DNA of 64,000 nucleotides from Dechloromonas sp. UBA6271 (GCA_002440665.1 DJUX01000005.1:62001-126000), one strand, 5' to 3'; shown: positions 47,136 to 56,258, counted from the stretch's first letter. The notes: generated by a model from the sequence alone, not told the origin. Made by a program: numbers and translations.

Positions 47136-48557
47136 CTATACCGCCGCGACCAATTGCCCCAGCCTGCGCACGGCATCCTCGATCTCCGGCGTATGCGGGT
47201 TGCCGCAGTTCAGGCGCAGGCAGTTGCGGTACATGCCGCTGGCCGAGAACAGTTCGCCGGGAACGAAGGCCAGCCCCTGTTGCACTGCCAGCCCATGCAG
47301 CGCGGTGGTATCGATGTCTTCCGGTAGCTCGACCCACAATACATAGCCGCCCTGTGGCTGGGTGATCCGGGTTTCCGCCGGAAAATGCCGGATCACGGCG
47401 TCGCACATGCATTCCACCTGGCGCTCGTAGCTGCGCCGCAAGCCACGCAGATGACGTTCGTAGGCGCCGGATTCCAGGTATTCGGCGAGCACGTGCTGGG
47501 TCACCGGATTGGTGCCGCCGCTGGTGATCGTCTTCTGCAGGGCCAGCGCCGGCCGGTAGCGCCCGGCGGCGACGAAACCGATGCGCAGCGACGGCGACAG
47601 ACTCTTGGAAAACGACGAGCAAAGCAGCACGTTGCCGGCCGTGTCGAAAGCCTTGATCGGCCACGGCCGCTGGCTGCCGAAATGCAGGTCGCCGTAGATG
47701 TCGTCCTCGATCACCGGGACCCCTCGTGCTGCGGTCAACGCCGCCAGCAGGCGCTTTTTGTCGTCGGGCATGACGCTGCCCAGCGGGTTACTGGCATTCG
47801 GCACCAGCAGGCAGGCGGCGACGCGGCCGTCGCGCGTCGCCAGTTCGAGCGCCTCGACCGAAACGCCGGTGCGCGGGTCGGTGGGGATTTCCAGCGCCTT
47901 GAGGCCCAGCGTTTCCAGCAACTGCAGCATCAGGTAATAGGCCGGCGATTCGACGGCGACTGTATCGCCCGGCTGCGTGACAGCACGCAGGCAGAGGCCG
48001 AGCGCTTCGGTGCACGAGTTGGTGATGACGATCTCGTCACCGGCCAGCGGCCCGCCCCAGGCCAGCGAGCGGCGCACCAGCTGGCGGACCAGGGCCGGCT
48101 CGTCCATGTTGATGTGGCTACCGCCTTCGAGCAGCTTCGGGTGGCGCCGCGCAACCCCGGCATAGAGGCGATGCAACGCCGCCACCGGCAGCAGCGAGGG
48201 TGCCGGCAAGGCGGCGGCCAGCGGCGCGACCCCCGGTTTCATGCCGGCCTGCAGCACGCGCACCAGGCGCTGCGTCACGTCAACCTGCACCGCCGCTTCG
48301 GGCGTCGAGCGCTGCGCCGGCTCGGCCCGCGCCAGCGGTGCCCGGCGCACGAAATAGCCGGATTGCGGCCGCGCTTCGACCAGCCCGCGGTCTTCGAGCT
48401 GGCGCAAGGCCTGCACCACCGTCGACACCGACAACCGCCGCTCCTCGGCCAGGCGCCGCACCGACGGCAGGCGATCGCCGTGGCGCAGCATCCCGCCGGC
48501 GATCATTCCCTCCAGGTCGGAGGCCAGTCTCTCGTAACGCAACAGTTCAGCCGTCAT
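47136..48557 (-). CDS. MocR/PdxR-like regulator with aminotransferase domain
   Basis: The product is 473 residues: a GntR winged helix (about residues 5-72, RLPSVRRLAEERRLSVSTVVQALRQLEDRGLV) joined to a fold-type I aminotransferase domain. The PLP-binding Lys is K318 in SSFSKSLSPSLRIG, and the region VPNASNPLG and EDDIYGDLHF are typical. MocR proteins use PLP to sense metabolites and usually control a divergent gene; here that is the DUF2917 gene. The 146-base gap between them carries four ACAGT-type boxes. Confidence 0.9.
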   Translation of the reverse strand: MTAELLRYERLASDLEGMIAGGMLRHGDRLPSVRRLAEERRLSVSTVVQALRQLEDRGLVEARPQSGYFVRRAPLARAEPAQRSTPEAAVQVDVTQRLVRVLQAGMKPGVAPLAAALPAPSLLPVAALHRLYAGVARRHPKLLEGGSHINMDEPALVRQLVRRSLAWGGPLAGDEIVITNSCTEALGLCLRAVTQPGDTVAVESPAYYLMLQLLETLGLKALEIPTDPRTGVSVEALELATRDGRVAACLLVPNASNPLGSVMPDDKKRLLAALTAARGVPVIEDDIYGDLHFGSQRPWPIKAFDTAGNVLLCSSFSKSLSPSLRIGFVAAGRYRPALALQKTITSGGTNPVTQHVLAEYLESGAYERHLRGLRRSYERQVECMCDAVIRHFPAETRITQPQGGYVLWVELPEDIDTTALHGLAVQQGLAFVPGELFSASGMYRNCLRLNCGNPHTPEIEDAVRRLGQLVAAV

Positions 48558-48566
48558 CGATCACCA

Positions 48567-48650
48567 ATACAGTTTGCAAGGCTGGCAACCAGCACAGTTT
48601 CAATTAGCGGGAACTGTGCCGGTCACAATTTAATTTCATTGCTACTGTAT
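48567..48650. promoter_or_regulatory. Four ACAGT boxes in the MocR/DUF2917 divergent region
   Basis: ATACAGTT (48567-48574) and GCACAGTT (48592-48599) face AACTGTGC (48612-48619) and ACTGTAT (48644-48650). The inner pair is a perfect eight-base inverted repeat. The layout suits a dimeric MocR regulator controlling both directions; binding is inferred. Confidence 0.55.
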
Positions 48651-48703
48651 CACCAAGGCGCCCGGACTTAAGCTTTCTCCCACAACAAATGCCGGAGAGA
48701 GCC

Positions 48704-49036
48704 ATGAAGATCGACGTCAGTTCAGGGGAAATCCGCCTCACCGACAATTGCCCGATCAGCCTGCGTGGCGCGCGTGGCCTTAGTATCGCCTGCACCGCCG
48801 GAACGGTCTGGATCACTGTTGCCGACGAACCCGGCGATACCTTCCTGAGCGCAGGTCAAACGCATGTCGTGCAAGGCAACGGGCTGGCGATCGTCGAGAG
48901 TATCGGCAGCGGCAGCATCCGGATCGGCAAACCCGGCAAGCAGCCCGCTTCCCGGGCGTGGCTGGCTACGCTGCGTCGGCTCTTTGCTGGCGGACAACAG
49001 GCGATGCCGCGTCATGCGACGATGCTGCGTCCTTGA
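48704..49036 (+). CDS. DUF2917 protein
   Basis: A 110-residue protein with the DUF2917 pattern: RLTDNCPISLRGARGLSIACTAGTVWITVADEPGDTFLSAGQTHVVQGNGLAIVESI, a small cupin-like beta domain of unknown role. GGAGAGA precedes the ATG. Such genes often stand divergent from a MocR regulator, as here. Its last 71 bases overlap the end of the convergent bacteriohemerythrin gene, an unusually long overlap. Confidence 0.8.
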   Translation: MKIDVSSGEIRLTDNCPISLRGARGLSIACTAGTVWITVADEPGDTFLSAGQTHVVQGNGLAIVESIGSGSIRIGKPGKQPASRAWLATLRRLFAGGQQAMPRHATMLRP

Positions 49037-49418
49037 GCGCACGCCCGAGCATCAGGTCGAAATGAACGACATGCGACTCGAATTTTCGCTCCATGAACAC
49101 CATGAGCGCCGGGATGTTGCAGACCCCCTTGTCTATCTCGGCGATCTTGGCCCGGACGAAGGCGATGATCCGCGCATGTTCGCGGGCATGTTCCCCGAAC
49201 GGAACGCCATGCTTCCGGGCCGCCTCTTCCTCCCATACGAAGTGCTGCGCCAGATCCTCGGCCAGCCCTGAAAGCAGTAGCAGGCCATCATCGCCATCAT
49301 CGGAAACGGCTAGCAAGGCATTCTTGACCTTCTCCATTTCGTGAAACAGATGGTCGTGCTGGGCATCCATTTCGCCGACGCCAGTCAGCAATTCGGTTGG
49401 AACGAGAACCTCGGCCAT
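48966..49418 (-). CDS. Bacteriohemerythrin
   Basis: A 150-residue single-domain hemerythrin with all seven iron ligands of the O2-binding type: H21, H59xxxE63, H77xxxH81 and H116xxxxD121. Such proteins carry or buffer O2 or protect from it. The start is ATG 49416-49418 with GGGGGTG upstream; the longer frame is not hemerythrin-like. It is a different type from the HHE domain fused to LivF (Asp as last ligand here, Glu there). Confidence 0.9.
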   Translation of the reverse strand: MAEVLVPTELLTGVGEMDAQHDHLFHEMEKVKNALLAVSDDGDDGLLLLSGLAEDLAQHFVWEEEAARKHGVPFGEHAREHARIIAFVRAKIAEIDKGVCNIPALMVFMERKFESHVVHFDLMLGRALKDAASSHDAASPVVRQQRADAA

Positions 49419-49557
49419 ATCACCCCCATCCGGTGTGGAATATATCCTGCCTGTCAGACTAGCCGCGGGCGGCGACATTGTCCATAGCCGCGCGCCGGCA
49501 GGAGCATTTCGGCAAACCTGGCGGCACGCAGCTACTCGTGAAGCAGAACAACATGAG

Positions 49558-49577
49558 TACTGTACATTTATACAGTT
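49558..49577 (+). promoter_or_regulatory. LexA-type SOS box
   Basis: TACTGTACATTTATACAGTT matches the gammaproteobacterial/betaproteobacterial LexA operator: CTGT-N8-ACAG is exact, with an AT-rich centre. It lies 57 bases before the ATG of the 53-codon gene and in the region where its promoter should be. Regulation by LexA is inferred from the match. Confidence 0.7.
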
Positions 49578-49634
49578 ATCGATTAATCTGCACTCATGGA
49601 CCACCCCATGACCCCAGCGACAGGAGCAGCAAAC

Positions 49635-49796
49635 ATGAAACGCATCCAGAAATTGTTTGAACTGATTGCCGGCATTTCCCAGGAAGACCTCGAGCGCGAA
49701 GCACGCGCCCGGCAGATCTTCGCCGCCCGCAATCCCGACATCACCGCGCTGCAGAAGCCGGCCTGCTGGCGCCGCAAGCGCCGGATCGGCCACTGA
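49635..49796 (+). CDS. Small 53-residue protein, probably SOS-regulated
   Basis: The frame encodes 53 residues, starting MKRIQKLFELIAGISQEDLE and ending in a basic tail (CWRRKRRIGH). AGGAG lies eight bases before the ATG, and the LexA-type box stands upstream. I do not recognise a family. The N-terminal half could form an amphipathic helix; the protein is too short for an enzyme. A start at 49596 would add 13 residues but has no binding site. Small LexA-controlled proteins often inhibit division or act as toxins, but nothing in this sequence proves such a role. Confidence 0.6.
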   Translation: MKRIQKLFELIAGISQEDLEREARARQIFAARNPDITALQKPACWRRKRRIGH

Positions 49797-49948
49797 TGAT
49801 GACTGCCCTTCCCTGCACCGCCGCCTTCCACTGACGGGTGTGCCGGGCCGGATGCCTTGTCGCCAGCCGCGCCTGCGGCATAATGCAGCCTTGGCCGGAA
49901 ACTTCAGCGGTTTCCACCGGCAGACAACCACCCGGAGAACACGACAAC

Positions 49949-50296
49949 ATGGAGCGTATCGATATCGACGGCGCAATACGCTTGCACAACCAGTGGCGGC
50001 GCCAGTTCCTGAACGCCTTCGCCGGTGGCGCCTACGCCGAGATGCCCCTGTCGGAACACCGCGGCTGCACGCTGGCCAAGGCGCTGAGCGACGCCCGCGG
50101 GGACTACGCCGAATCCGCCGACTACAAGCAACTCGTCGCTATCCACGACCGCTTCCACGCGCTTGCCAACGACATCGTCGACCTCAGCAACAACGGCCTT
50201 GGCGATTCCGCCGACCTGTTGCTGCCGGAACTGAACGAAGCATCGCACCAACTGGTCGGCCAGCTCGACAAGCTGCGGGAATACCGCCCGGCCTGA
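49949..50296 (+). CDS. Free-standing CZB (chemoreceptor zinc-binding) domain protein
   Basis: A 115-residue protein matching the CZB domain: His in IRLHNQWRRQFLNAF, Cys in the HRGCTLAKAL core (the 3-His/1-Cys zinc site), and two His in LVAIHDRFHALANDIV. CZB domains usually sit at the end of chemoreceptors or diguanylate cyclases and sense zinc or hypochlorite. A free-standing copy would need a partner; none is adjacent. GGAGA precedes the ATG. Confidence 0.8.
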   Translation: MERIDIDGAIRLHNQWRRQFLNAFAGGAYAEMPLSEHRGCTLAKALSDARGDYAESADYKQLVAIHDRFHALANDIVDLSNNGLGDSADLLLPELNEASHQLVGQLDKLREYRPA

Positions 50297-50309
50297 TTTC
50301 CCGGCCGCT

Positions 50310-50341
50310 TGCGGTCGACCGCATGAAACAGGCAAAAATGG
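50310..50341 (+). repeat. Full palindromic copy of the short repeat
   Basis: TGCGGTCGACCGCA (50310-50323) is the complete 14-base palindrome, followed by TGAAACAGGCAAAAATGG. Its A-rich tail forms the left arm of the next terminator. Confidence 0.65.
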
Positions 50342-50368
50342 CGCCGACCGACTCGGCGCCATTTTTAT
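50334..50368. terminator. Bidirectional terminator between CZB and TIR genes
   Basis: AAAAATGGCGCCGA (50334-50347) pairs with TCGGCGCCATTTTT (50353-50366) around CCGAC. T-runs occur on both strands. Confidence 0.9.
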
Positions 50369-50389
50369 ATCGGGGCGAATTCGGCGATC

Positions 50390-52153
50390 CTAGGGCAAGC
50401 GGTGGGCCACCAGCTCGAACACGTCCTTTTCGCTTTCGCTGTTGGCCACCGTCGAGACAACGCGCTGCATCCGCACATAGCGCTTGATTTCCGGGGCATA
50501 CCAGATCACGTAGTTGACCCGTACCGGTTCCATCTGGGCTTCAGTCTGTGAACCGGTCCGATTGCGACTACTCCAGACCTCCACCTTGAAGGCGTTGAAG
50601 GTGCCGGCGGGCACGCTCACGGATTCCCGGCCGATCACCTCGGCCTTCGAATACCAGTTCGTCCATTGCGGGTTCAGATCGGGAGTCGGCAAACCGCTGA
50701 GCCGGCTCTGCCCGGCAAGGTCGACAAAGGCACCGAAGTAAGGGCTGAACTCCGGCCCGATCGCATTCCAGGCGATGAAATCGGGCTTATTGCCGCGTGC
50801 CCGGCGCACCTCGGCACCGCTCTCCGGCTCGATCAAGCGCAGTTCGTCTGTGACGAGATTGTCCGCGACCGACTGCGCGACGATCTCGTATCGCCGTTTC
50901 GGGCTGGTCGGCCACTTGCCCGAAGAACGATAAACCCAGCGCTCGCCTTTCACTGGCAGGCCGGAGGAAGCAGTAGCCGCCGGAGCGGGTGCTGCCGCCG
51001 GCGCCGCGGCCCTTGTCGGCGGCGCTTCGGCAGGAACGGGCACCACCGCCAGTGTCTTGCGCGTGGTGGCACTGGCGTTACGGGCGGTCAGTGTGAAGGT
51101 CGTGGTGGCATCGACCTTGACCTCGATGCAGTCACTCGCGGCGTTGTCCAACTCGCCTGGGCGCGGCGAAAGGGTCAGGCTGTCGGCATTGCTGACCCGG
51201 TAGCACAGGCGGGTATGCGCAGCCCTCACGTCGGCCTTGAATTCGCGGATAACAGGCGGCGGCACGGCTGCCGGTACAGCTGGTGGTGGCGCGGCCGGTG
51301 CTGGCGTGGCTACCGGCTTGGCAACGGGTACGGGTACGGGTTCGACTTTTACCGGTGCTGCAGGTTTGGCCGGGGCAACGCTGGTGGGGACGGATGGTGG
51401 CACGGCCGGAGTGACATCTTTCGGGCCAGGTGACACCGCGACTGCGGGCGCCTCAACAGCCTTGCCGACCGGCTGCTTCTCGGCGTCCGCCCCGGTATTG
51501 CGATCACCAGGAATCATCCACAAACCGGCGGCGATCAGCGCCACCACGGCAACAACCGCCGGCAATGCCCAGCGGCGTGAATTGCCTTGGGTCGCCGCCG
51601 CATTGCCGGCCATGCTGGCGGCTGAAGCACCGACATTTGCCGCGTTCTGGTCGGCTGATGGCTGCTTGCTTGCCGCGGCATCCGCCGGTGATGTTTTAAG
51701 AATGCCTTCCAGCGTGCGGATCAGCTCGCCGGTGGAAGCCTCCCATTGCTTGTGGTTGATTTCGATGGCCTGGCGCCGGGTGAGCGCTTTCAGTTCCTCG
51801 GGCAATTCGGCAGCGAGCGGCATGACCGCGCCCCCGACCAGTACCGGCACCACGCGAATCCCGCGCTTGAGGGCGGCGCCGGTTTCCAGGCGGATGAAGT
51901 CGTTGGGGTCGTCCAGCCGGCGCCGGCCGGCTGCGTCTACCGAGCTCGTCCATTCATCGCCGATGACGGCGATCAGCACGCGGCATGAACTCACCGCCTC
52001 TTCGATGGCATCCACGAAATCGAGGCCGGGTTCGATCCCTTCGACATCCATGAACACCCGCCCTGCACCGAAATGGGCGGCCAGGCGGTCGTACAGACGC
52101 CCGGCGTACCCCGCCGAATCGTCTCGTCGATAGCTGATGAAGATGCCGTCCAT
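50390..52153 (-). CDS. Membrane-anchored TIR-domain protein
   Basis: The product is 587 residues. Residues 1-150 form a TIR domain (FISYRRDDSAGYAGRLYDRL; FMDVEGIEPGLDF; VLIAVIGDEW). E90 in NDFIRLETGAALKRG is in the position of the catalytic Glu of NADase TIRs. One membrane helix follows (about 195-216), then a Pro/Ala/Val-rich stretch (about 225-315), and a C-terminal beta-rich part that should lie in the periplasm. There is no signal peptide, so TIR would be cytoplasmic. TIR enzymes often cleave NAD or make cyclic ADP-ribose messengers in defence. No known defence partner gene is adjacent, so the role is open. Confidence 0.82.
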   Translation of the reverse strand: MDGIFISYRRDDSAGYAGRLYDRLAAHFGAGRVFMDVEGIEPGLDFVDAIEEAVSSCRVLIAVIGDEWTSSVDAAGRRRLDDPNDFIRLETGAALKRGIRVVPVLVGGAVMPLAAELPEELKALTRRQAIEINHKQWEASTGELIRTLEGILKTSPADAAASKQPSADQNAANVGASAASMAGNAAATQGNSRRWALPAVVAVVALIAAGLWMIPGDRNTGADAEKQPVGKAVEAPAVAVSPGPKDVTPAVPPSVPTSVAPAKPAAPVKVEPVPVPVAKPVATPAPAAPPPAVPAAVPPPVIREFKADVRAAHTRLCYRVSNADSLTLSPRPGELDNAASDCIEVKVDATTTFTLTARNASATTRKTLAVVPVPAEAPPTRAAAPAAAPAPAATASSGLPVKGERWVYRSSGKWPTSPKRRYEIVAQSVADNLVTDELRLIEPESGAEVRRARGNKPDFIAWNAIGPEFSPYFGAFVDLAGQSRLSGLPTPDLNPQWTNWYSKAEVIGRESVSVPAGTFNAFKVEVWSSRNRTGSQTEAQMEPVRVNYVIWYAPEIKRYVRMQRVVSTVANSESEKDVFELVAHRLP

Positions 52154-52328
52154 ACCAGACTGCCCCCTGTCATCACAGGCTGCCGATATCCGCTACAGGC
52201 TGCAGCGGTAGTACCTGGCGGCCATCATGAAACAGCGCCAGTCACGGCGCAAGCTGATGACCTCTGTATAGAGGACGGCAATGCGACCCGGAAGTTCCCG
52301 CCGGGTTATGCAAATGGCGTCTGGCCGA

Positions 52329-55300
52329 TCAACCCACCCAGCGCCGAGCGTTGCAGAACATGCGCATCCACGGCGAATCCTCACCCCAGTTCTCCGGGTG
52401 CCAGGACATCTGCACGGTGCGGAAGACGCGTTCCGGGTGCGGCATCATGATCGTGAAGCGGCCGTCCGCCGTAGTCACCGCCGTCAAACCGCCCGGCGAA
52501 CCGTTCGGGTTGTACGGATAGACTTCGGTCGGCTCGCCCTTGTTGTCGACGTAGCGGACGGCCGACAGCACCTTGCCCTGGTCGTCGGCATTGTCGAACA
52601 CTGCCCTGCCCTCGCCGTGCGAGACGACGATCGGCACTTGCGAGCCTTCCATGCCGGCGAAGAAAATCGACGGCGAACCGAGGATTTCGGCCATCACGAA
52701 ACGCGCCTCGAACTGCTCGACCTTGTTGCGGCGGAAAGCCGGCCAATGCTCGGCGCCCGGAATGATGGACTTCAGCGCGCTCATCATCTGGCAGCCGTTA
52801 CAGACGCCCAGCGCGAAGGTGTCCTTGCGCTGGAAGAAGGCGGCGAATTCGTCGCGGCAGCCGTCGTGCATGAGGATGGTCCGCGCCCAGCCGAGGCCGG
52901 CGCCGAGCACGTCTCCGTAGGAGAAACCACCACAGGCGACCAGGCCCTTGAAGTCCTTGAGCCTGACCCGGCCACTCAAAATGTCGCTCATATGGACGTC
53001 GACCGCGGCAAAGCCGGCCTTGTCGAAGGCAGCGGCCATTTCGTAATGGCTGTTGACGCCCTGCTCGCGCAGGATGGCGACGCGCGGGCGGCCGCTGATG
53101 TCCTGATAGATCTTGGTGAAATCTTCCTGCGGATCGAAAGTCAGCTTCGGCGTCAGGCCTGGGTCGGTGACGTCCAAAATGCGGTCGAATTCCTGCTGGG
53201 CGCAGCTCGGGTTGTCGCGCATGGCCTGCATCTGGTAGCTGGTCTCGGACCAGGCACGCTGCAGGTCGACGCGCTTTTCGCGCAGCACGCGTTTGGCATT
53301 GCGGGTGACGCGGATTTCGTCCCACTCGTTCAGCGTACCGACGAAGTGGTAAGGCACGCCGCAGGCGCGCAGGATAGGCGTGACCTTCTCGCGGTCGGCG
53401 CGGCGGATCTGGATCAGGGCGCCGAGTTCTTCGTTGAACAGGGCGCGCACGATGTTTTCGAAATCGCGGCCAGCCAGCAGGTTGGTCAGTTTCTCGGAGC
53501 CATCGACATCGCCGGCCCCGGCGTCGTAGCAGATGCCGTCGAGGTCGAGAGAGACGCCGCGGCGGCTGGCGAAGGCCATTTCGCAGGCGGCGACGAACAA
53601 GCCACCGTCGGAACGGTCGTGATAGGCGAGCAACAGGCCGTCACGGTTGAGCTTTTGCACGGCATCGAACAGGCCCTTGAGCTTGGCCGGTTCATCGATA
53701 TCCGGAGCATCGCTGCCGGTGGCGTTGTAAACCTGCGCCAAGCAGGAGCCGCCGAGACGGTTCTTGCCGAGATCGAGCAGCAGCAGTTCAGTTTCGCCCT
53801 GATCGACGGCCAGTTGCGGCGTTTTGGTCTTGCGCACATCGTCGACCGCAGCAAACGAGGTGACGACCAGCGACAGCGGCGATACGACCTGCTTCTTCTC
53901 GCCCTGCTCTTCCCAGGCGGTACGCATCGACAGCGAATCCTTGCCGACCGGGATCGACACGCCGATGGCCTTGCACAGGTCGGAAACGGCCTCGACGGTG
54001 TCGAACAGGCGGGCATCCTCACCGGCGACGCCGCAGGGCGCCATCCAGTTGGCCGACAGCTTGACCTTGCCCAGTGCGCCGACATCGGCGGCGGCCAGGT
54101 TGGTCAGCGCCTCGCCGATCGCCATGCGGCCCGAAGCCGGGGCGTCGAACACGGCGAGCGGGGTGCGCTCGCCCATGGCGAAGGCTTCACCCAGATAACC
54201 TTGGTAACCCATCGTGGTCACGGCCACGTCAGCGACCGGCACCTGCCACGGACCAACCATCTGGTCGCGGGCGGTCATGCCGCCGACGGAACGGTCACCG
54301 ATCGAGATCAGGAAGGTCTTGTCGGCGATGGTCGGCAGACGCATCAGGCGGTAGGCGGCGTCCTTCAGTTCGATAGACGTGGCGTCGAAGGAAACGAAGG
54401 TTTCCGGCTGGTGCGTCACGTCGCGCGTCATGCGCGGCGGCTTGCCGAGCAGCGCTTCCATTTCCATATCGACCGGATTGACGCCGAAATGGTCGTCGGT
54501 GACGGTCAGGTGGCCATCGCCGGTCGCTTCGCCGACGACTGCAAACGGGCAGCGCTCGCGTTCGCACATGGCCTGGAATTCGGCGATGCGGTTCGGCGGG
54601 ATGGCCAGTACGTAGCGTTCCTGCGATTCGTTCGACCAGATTTCGGCCGGCGACATGCCTGGTTCCTCGGTCGGCACCTTGCGCAGATCGAAGACGGCAC
54701 CGACGCCGCCCGAGTGGGCCAATTCTGGCAGGGCGTTGGAGACCCCACCGGCACCGACGTCGTGCACCGACAGGATCGGGTTGTTCTTGCCCATCTGCCA
54801 GCAACGGTCGATGACCTCCTGGGCGCGGCGCTGGATTTCCGGGTTGCCGCGCTGAACCGAGGCGAAGTCGAGGTCTTCGGCATTGGAACCGGCCGTCATC
54901 GACGAGGCGGCGCCGCCGCCCAGGCCGATCAGCATGCCGGGACCGCCGAGCTGGATGAATTTCGTGCCGACCGGGAAGGTTTCTTCCTTGAACGACTGCT
55001 CGGCCTGGATGGAGCCCAGACCGCCGGCGATCATGATCGGCTTGTGGTAGCCGCGCACCGTGCCGGCGACGTCTTGCTCGTAGGTGCGGAAATAGCCGGT
55101 CAGGTTCGGACGGCCGAATTCGTTGTTGAAGGCGGCGGCGCCAATCGGGCCTTCGAGCATGATGTCGAGCGCCGAGGCGATGCGCGACGGGCGACCGTAG
55201 GCGTGTTCCCAGGGCTGCGGCGCATCGGGCAGGTTCAGGTTGGAGACCGAGAAACCGCAGAGGCCGGCCTTCGGCTTGGAACCCTTGCCGGTGGCGCCTT

Positions 55301-56258
55301 CGTCACGGATTTCGCCGCCGCTACCAGTCGACGCGCCCGGGAAGGGCGAAATCGCGGTCGGGTGGTTGTGCGTCTCGACCTTGGTCAGGATGTGGGTCAG
55401 CTCTTCCTTGTAGCTGTAGCCGCGGTCGGCGTCCGGGTAGAAACGCTGGATGGTCGCGCCTTCGATAATCGAGGCGTTGTCAGCATAGGCCATGACCGTG
55501 CCTTGCGGGGCGGCGGCATGGGTTTCGCGGATCATGCCGAACAAGGTCTTGTCCTTGGCTTGGCCGTCGATCACCCAGGAGGCGTTGAAAATCTTGTGGC
55601 GGCAATGTTCGGAATTGGCCTGGGCGAACATCATCAGTTCGACGTCGGTCGGGTTGCGGCCGGCGGTCGTGAAAATGTTCAGCAGGTAGTCGATTTCGTC
55701 GTCGGACAGCGCCAGACCGAGCGAGCCGTTGGCCTCCACCAGCGCGGTTTTGCCTCCTTGCAGCACGTCGACCGTAGCCAGCGGCTTCGGTGCGAAATGG
55801 CGGAACAGTTCGCCGGCGGCTTCGAAGCCGGGCAGAACGGAATCGGTCATGCGGTCGTGCAGCAGGCCGGCGACGGTTTTCTTTTCATCGGCGCTCAGGG
55901 CGCGATTGTTTTTAACGACAACGTGGAAAGCGATTACCCGCTCGACGCGTTCGATGGCATCCAAGTCGCAGTTCCAGGCGATATCGGTCGCCTTGGAGGA
56001 CCACGGCGAAATGGTCCCGATGCGCGGCGCGACGAGGAACAGTTCGCCAGCTTCGGCACCTGCCGCCTTCTCTTCCAGCAGCGTCGCCAGCTTGGCGCGC
56101 TCGTCGGCATTCAGGGCGCGCTTTTGCGCCACGACATGCCAGTAATCGGCCACCACCGATTCGATATCCGACACGGCCGCGACCAGGCGGGCTTGCAGGC
56201 GTTGCAGGCGGAAGGCGGAAAATGCGGCGTCGCCCTTGAGGCAAAGAATGTCGGCCAT
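52329..56258 (-). CDS. purL: Phosphoribosylformylglycinamidine synthase PurL
   Basis: A 1309-residue single-chain enzyme of purine synthesis that converts FGAR to FGAM with glutamine and ATP. The N-terminal part and the two AIRS-like halves carry KVETHNHPTAISPFPGASTGSGGEIRDE and the second ATP-site region. The C-terminal class I glutaminase has the nucleophile Cys in GVCNGCQM and the catalytic His-Glu in MPHPER. A TATAAT-like -10 for the minus strand lies at 56294-56299, though I see no good -35. One repeat copy at 53841. Confidence 0.96.
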   Translation of the reverse strand: MADILCLKGDAAFSAFRLQRLQARLVAAVSDIESVVADYWHVVAQKRALNADERAKLATLLEEKAAGAEAGELFLVAPRIGTISPWSSKATDIAWNCDLDAIERVERVIAFHVVVKNNRALSADEKKTVAGLLHDRMTDSVLPGFEAAGELFRHFAPKPLATVDVLQGGKTALVEANGSLGLALSDDEIDYLLNIFTTAGRNPTDVELMMFAQANSEHCRHKIFNASWVIDGQAKDKTLFGMIRETHAAAPQGTVMAYADNASIIEGATIQRFYPDADRGYSYKEELTHILTKVETHNHPTAISPFPGASTGSGGEIRDEGATGKGSKPKAGLCGFSVSNLNLPDAPQPWEHAYGRPSRIASALDIMLEGPIGAAAFNNEFGRPNLTGYFRTYEQDVAGTVRGYHKPIMIAGGLGSIQAEQSFKEETFPVGTKFIQLGGPGMLIGLGGGAASSMTAGSNAEDLDFASVQRGNPEIQRRAQEVIDRCWQMGKNNPILSVHDVGAGGVSNALPELAHSGGVGAVFDLRKVPTEEPGMSPAEIWSNESQERYVLAIPPNRIAEFQAMCERERCPFAVVGEATGDGHLTVTDDHFGVNPVDMEMEALLGKPPRMTRDVTHQPETFVSFDATSIELKDAAYRLMRLPTIADKTFLISIGDRSVGGMTARDQMVGPWQVPVADVAVTTMGYQGYLGEAFAMGERTPLAVFDAPASGRMAIGEALTNLAAADVGALGKVKLSANWMAPCGVAGEDARLFDTVEAVSDLCKAIGVSIPVGKDSLSMRTAWEEQGEKKQVVSPLSLVVTSFAAVDDVRKTKTPQLAVDQGETELLLLDLGKNRLGGSCLAQVYNATGSDAPDIDEPAKLKGLFDAVQKLNRDGLLLAYHDRSDGGLFVAACEMAFASRRGVSLDLDGICYDAGAGDVDGSEKLTNLLAGRDFENIVRALFNEELGALIQIRRADREKVTPILRACGVPYHFVGTLNEWDEIRVTRNAKRVLREKRVDLQRAWSETSYQMQAMRDNPSCAQQEFDRILDVTDPGLTPKLTFDPQEDFTKIYQDISGRPRVAILREQGVNSHYEMAAAFDKAGFAAVDVHMSDILSGRVRLKDFKGLVACGGFSYGDVLGAGLGWARTILMHDGCRDEFAAFFQRKDTFALGVCNGCQMMSALKSIIPGAEHWPAFRRNKVEQFEARFVMAEILGSPSIFFAGMEGSQVPIVVSHGEGRAVFDNADDQGKVLSAVRYVDNKGEPTEVYPYNPNGSPGGLTAVTTADGRFTIMMPHPERVFRTVQMSWHPENWGEDSPWMRMFCNARRWVG

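Noticed and set aside
48611..48630. A LexA box in the MocR/DUF2917 gap
   Set aside because: CTGT is present but the right half is not ACAG at the required eight-base spacing; the boxes fit a MocR layout better.
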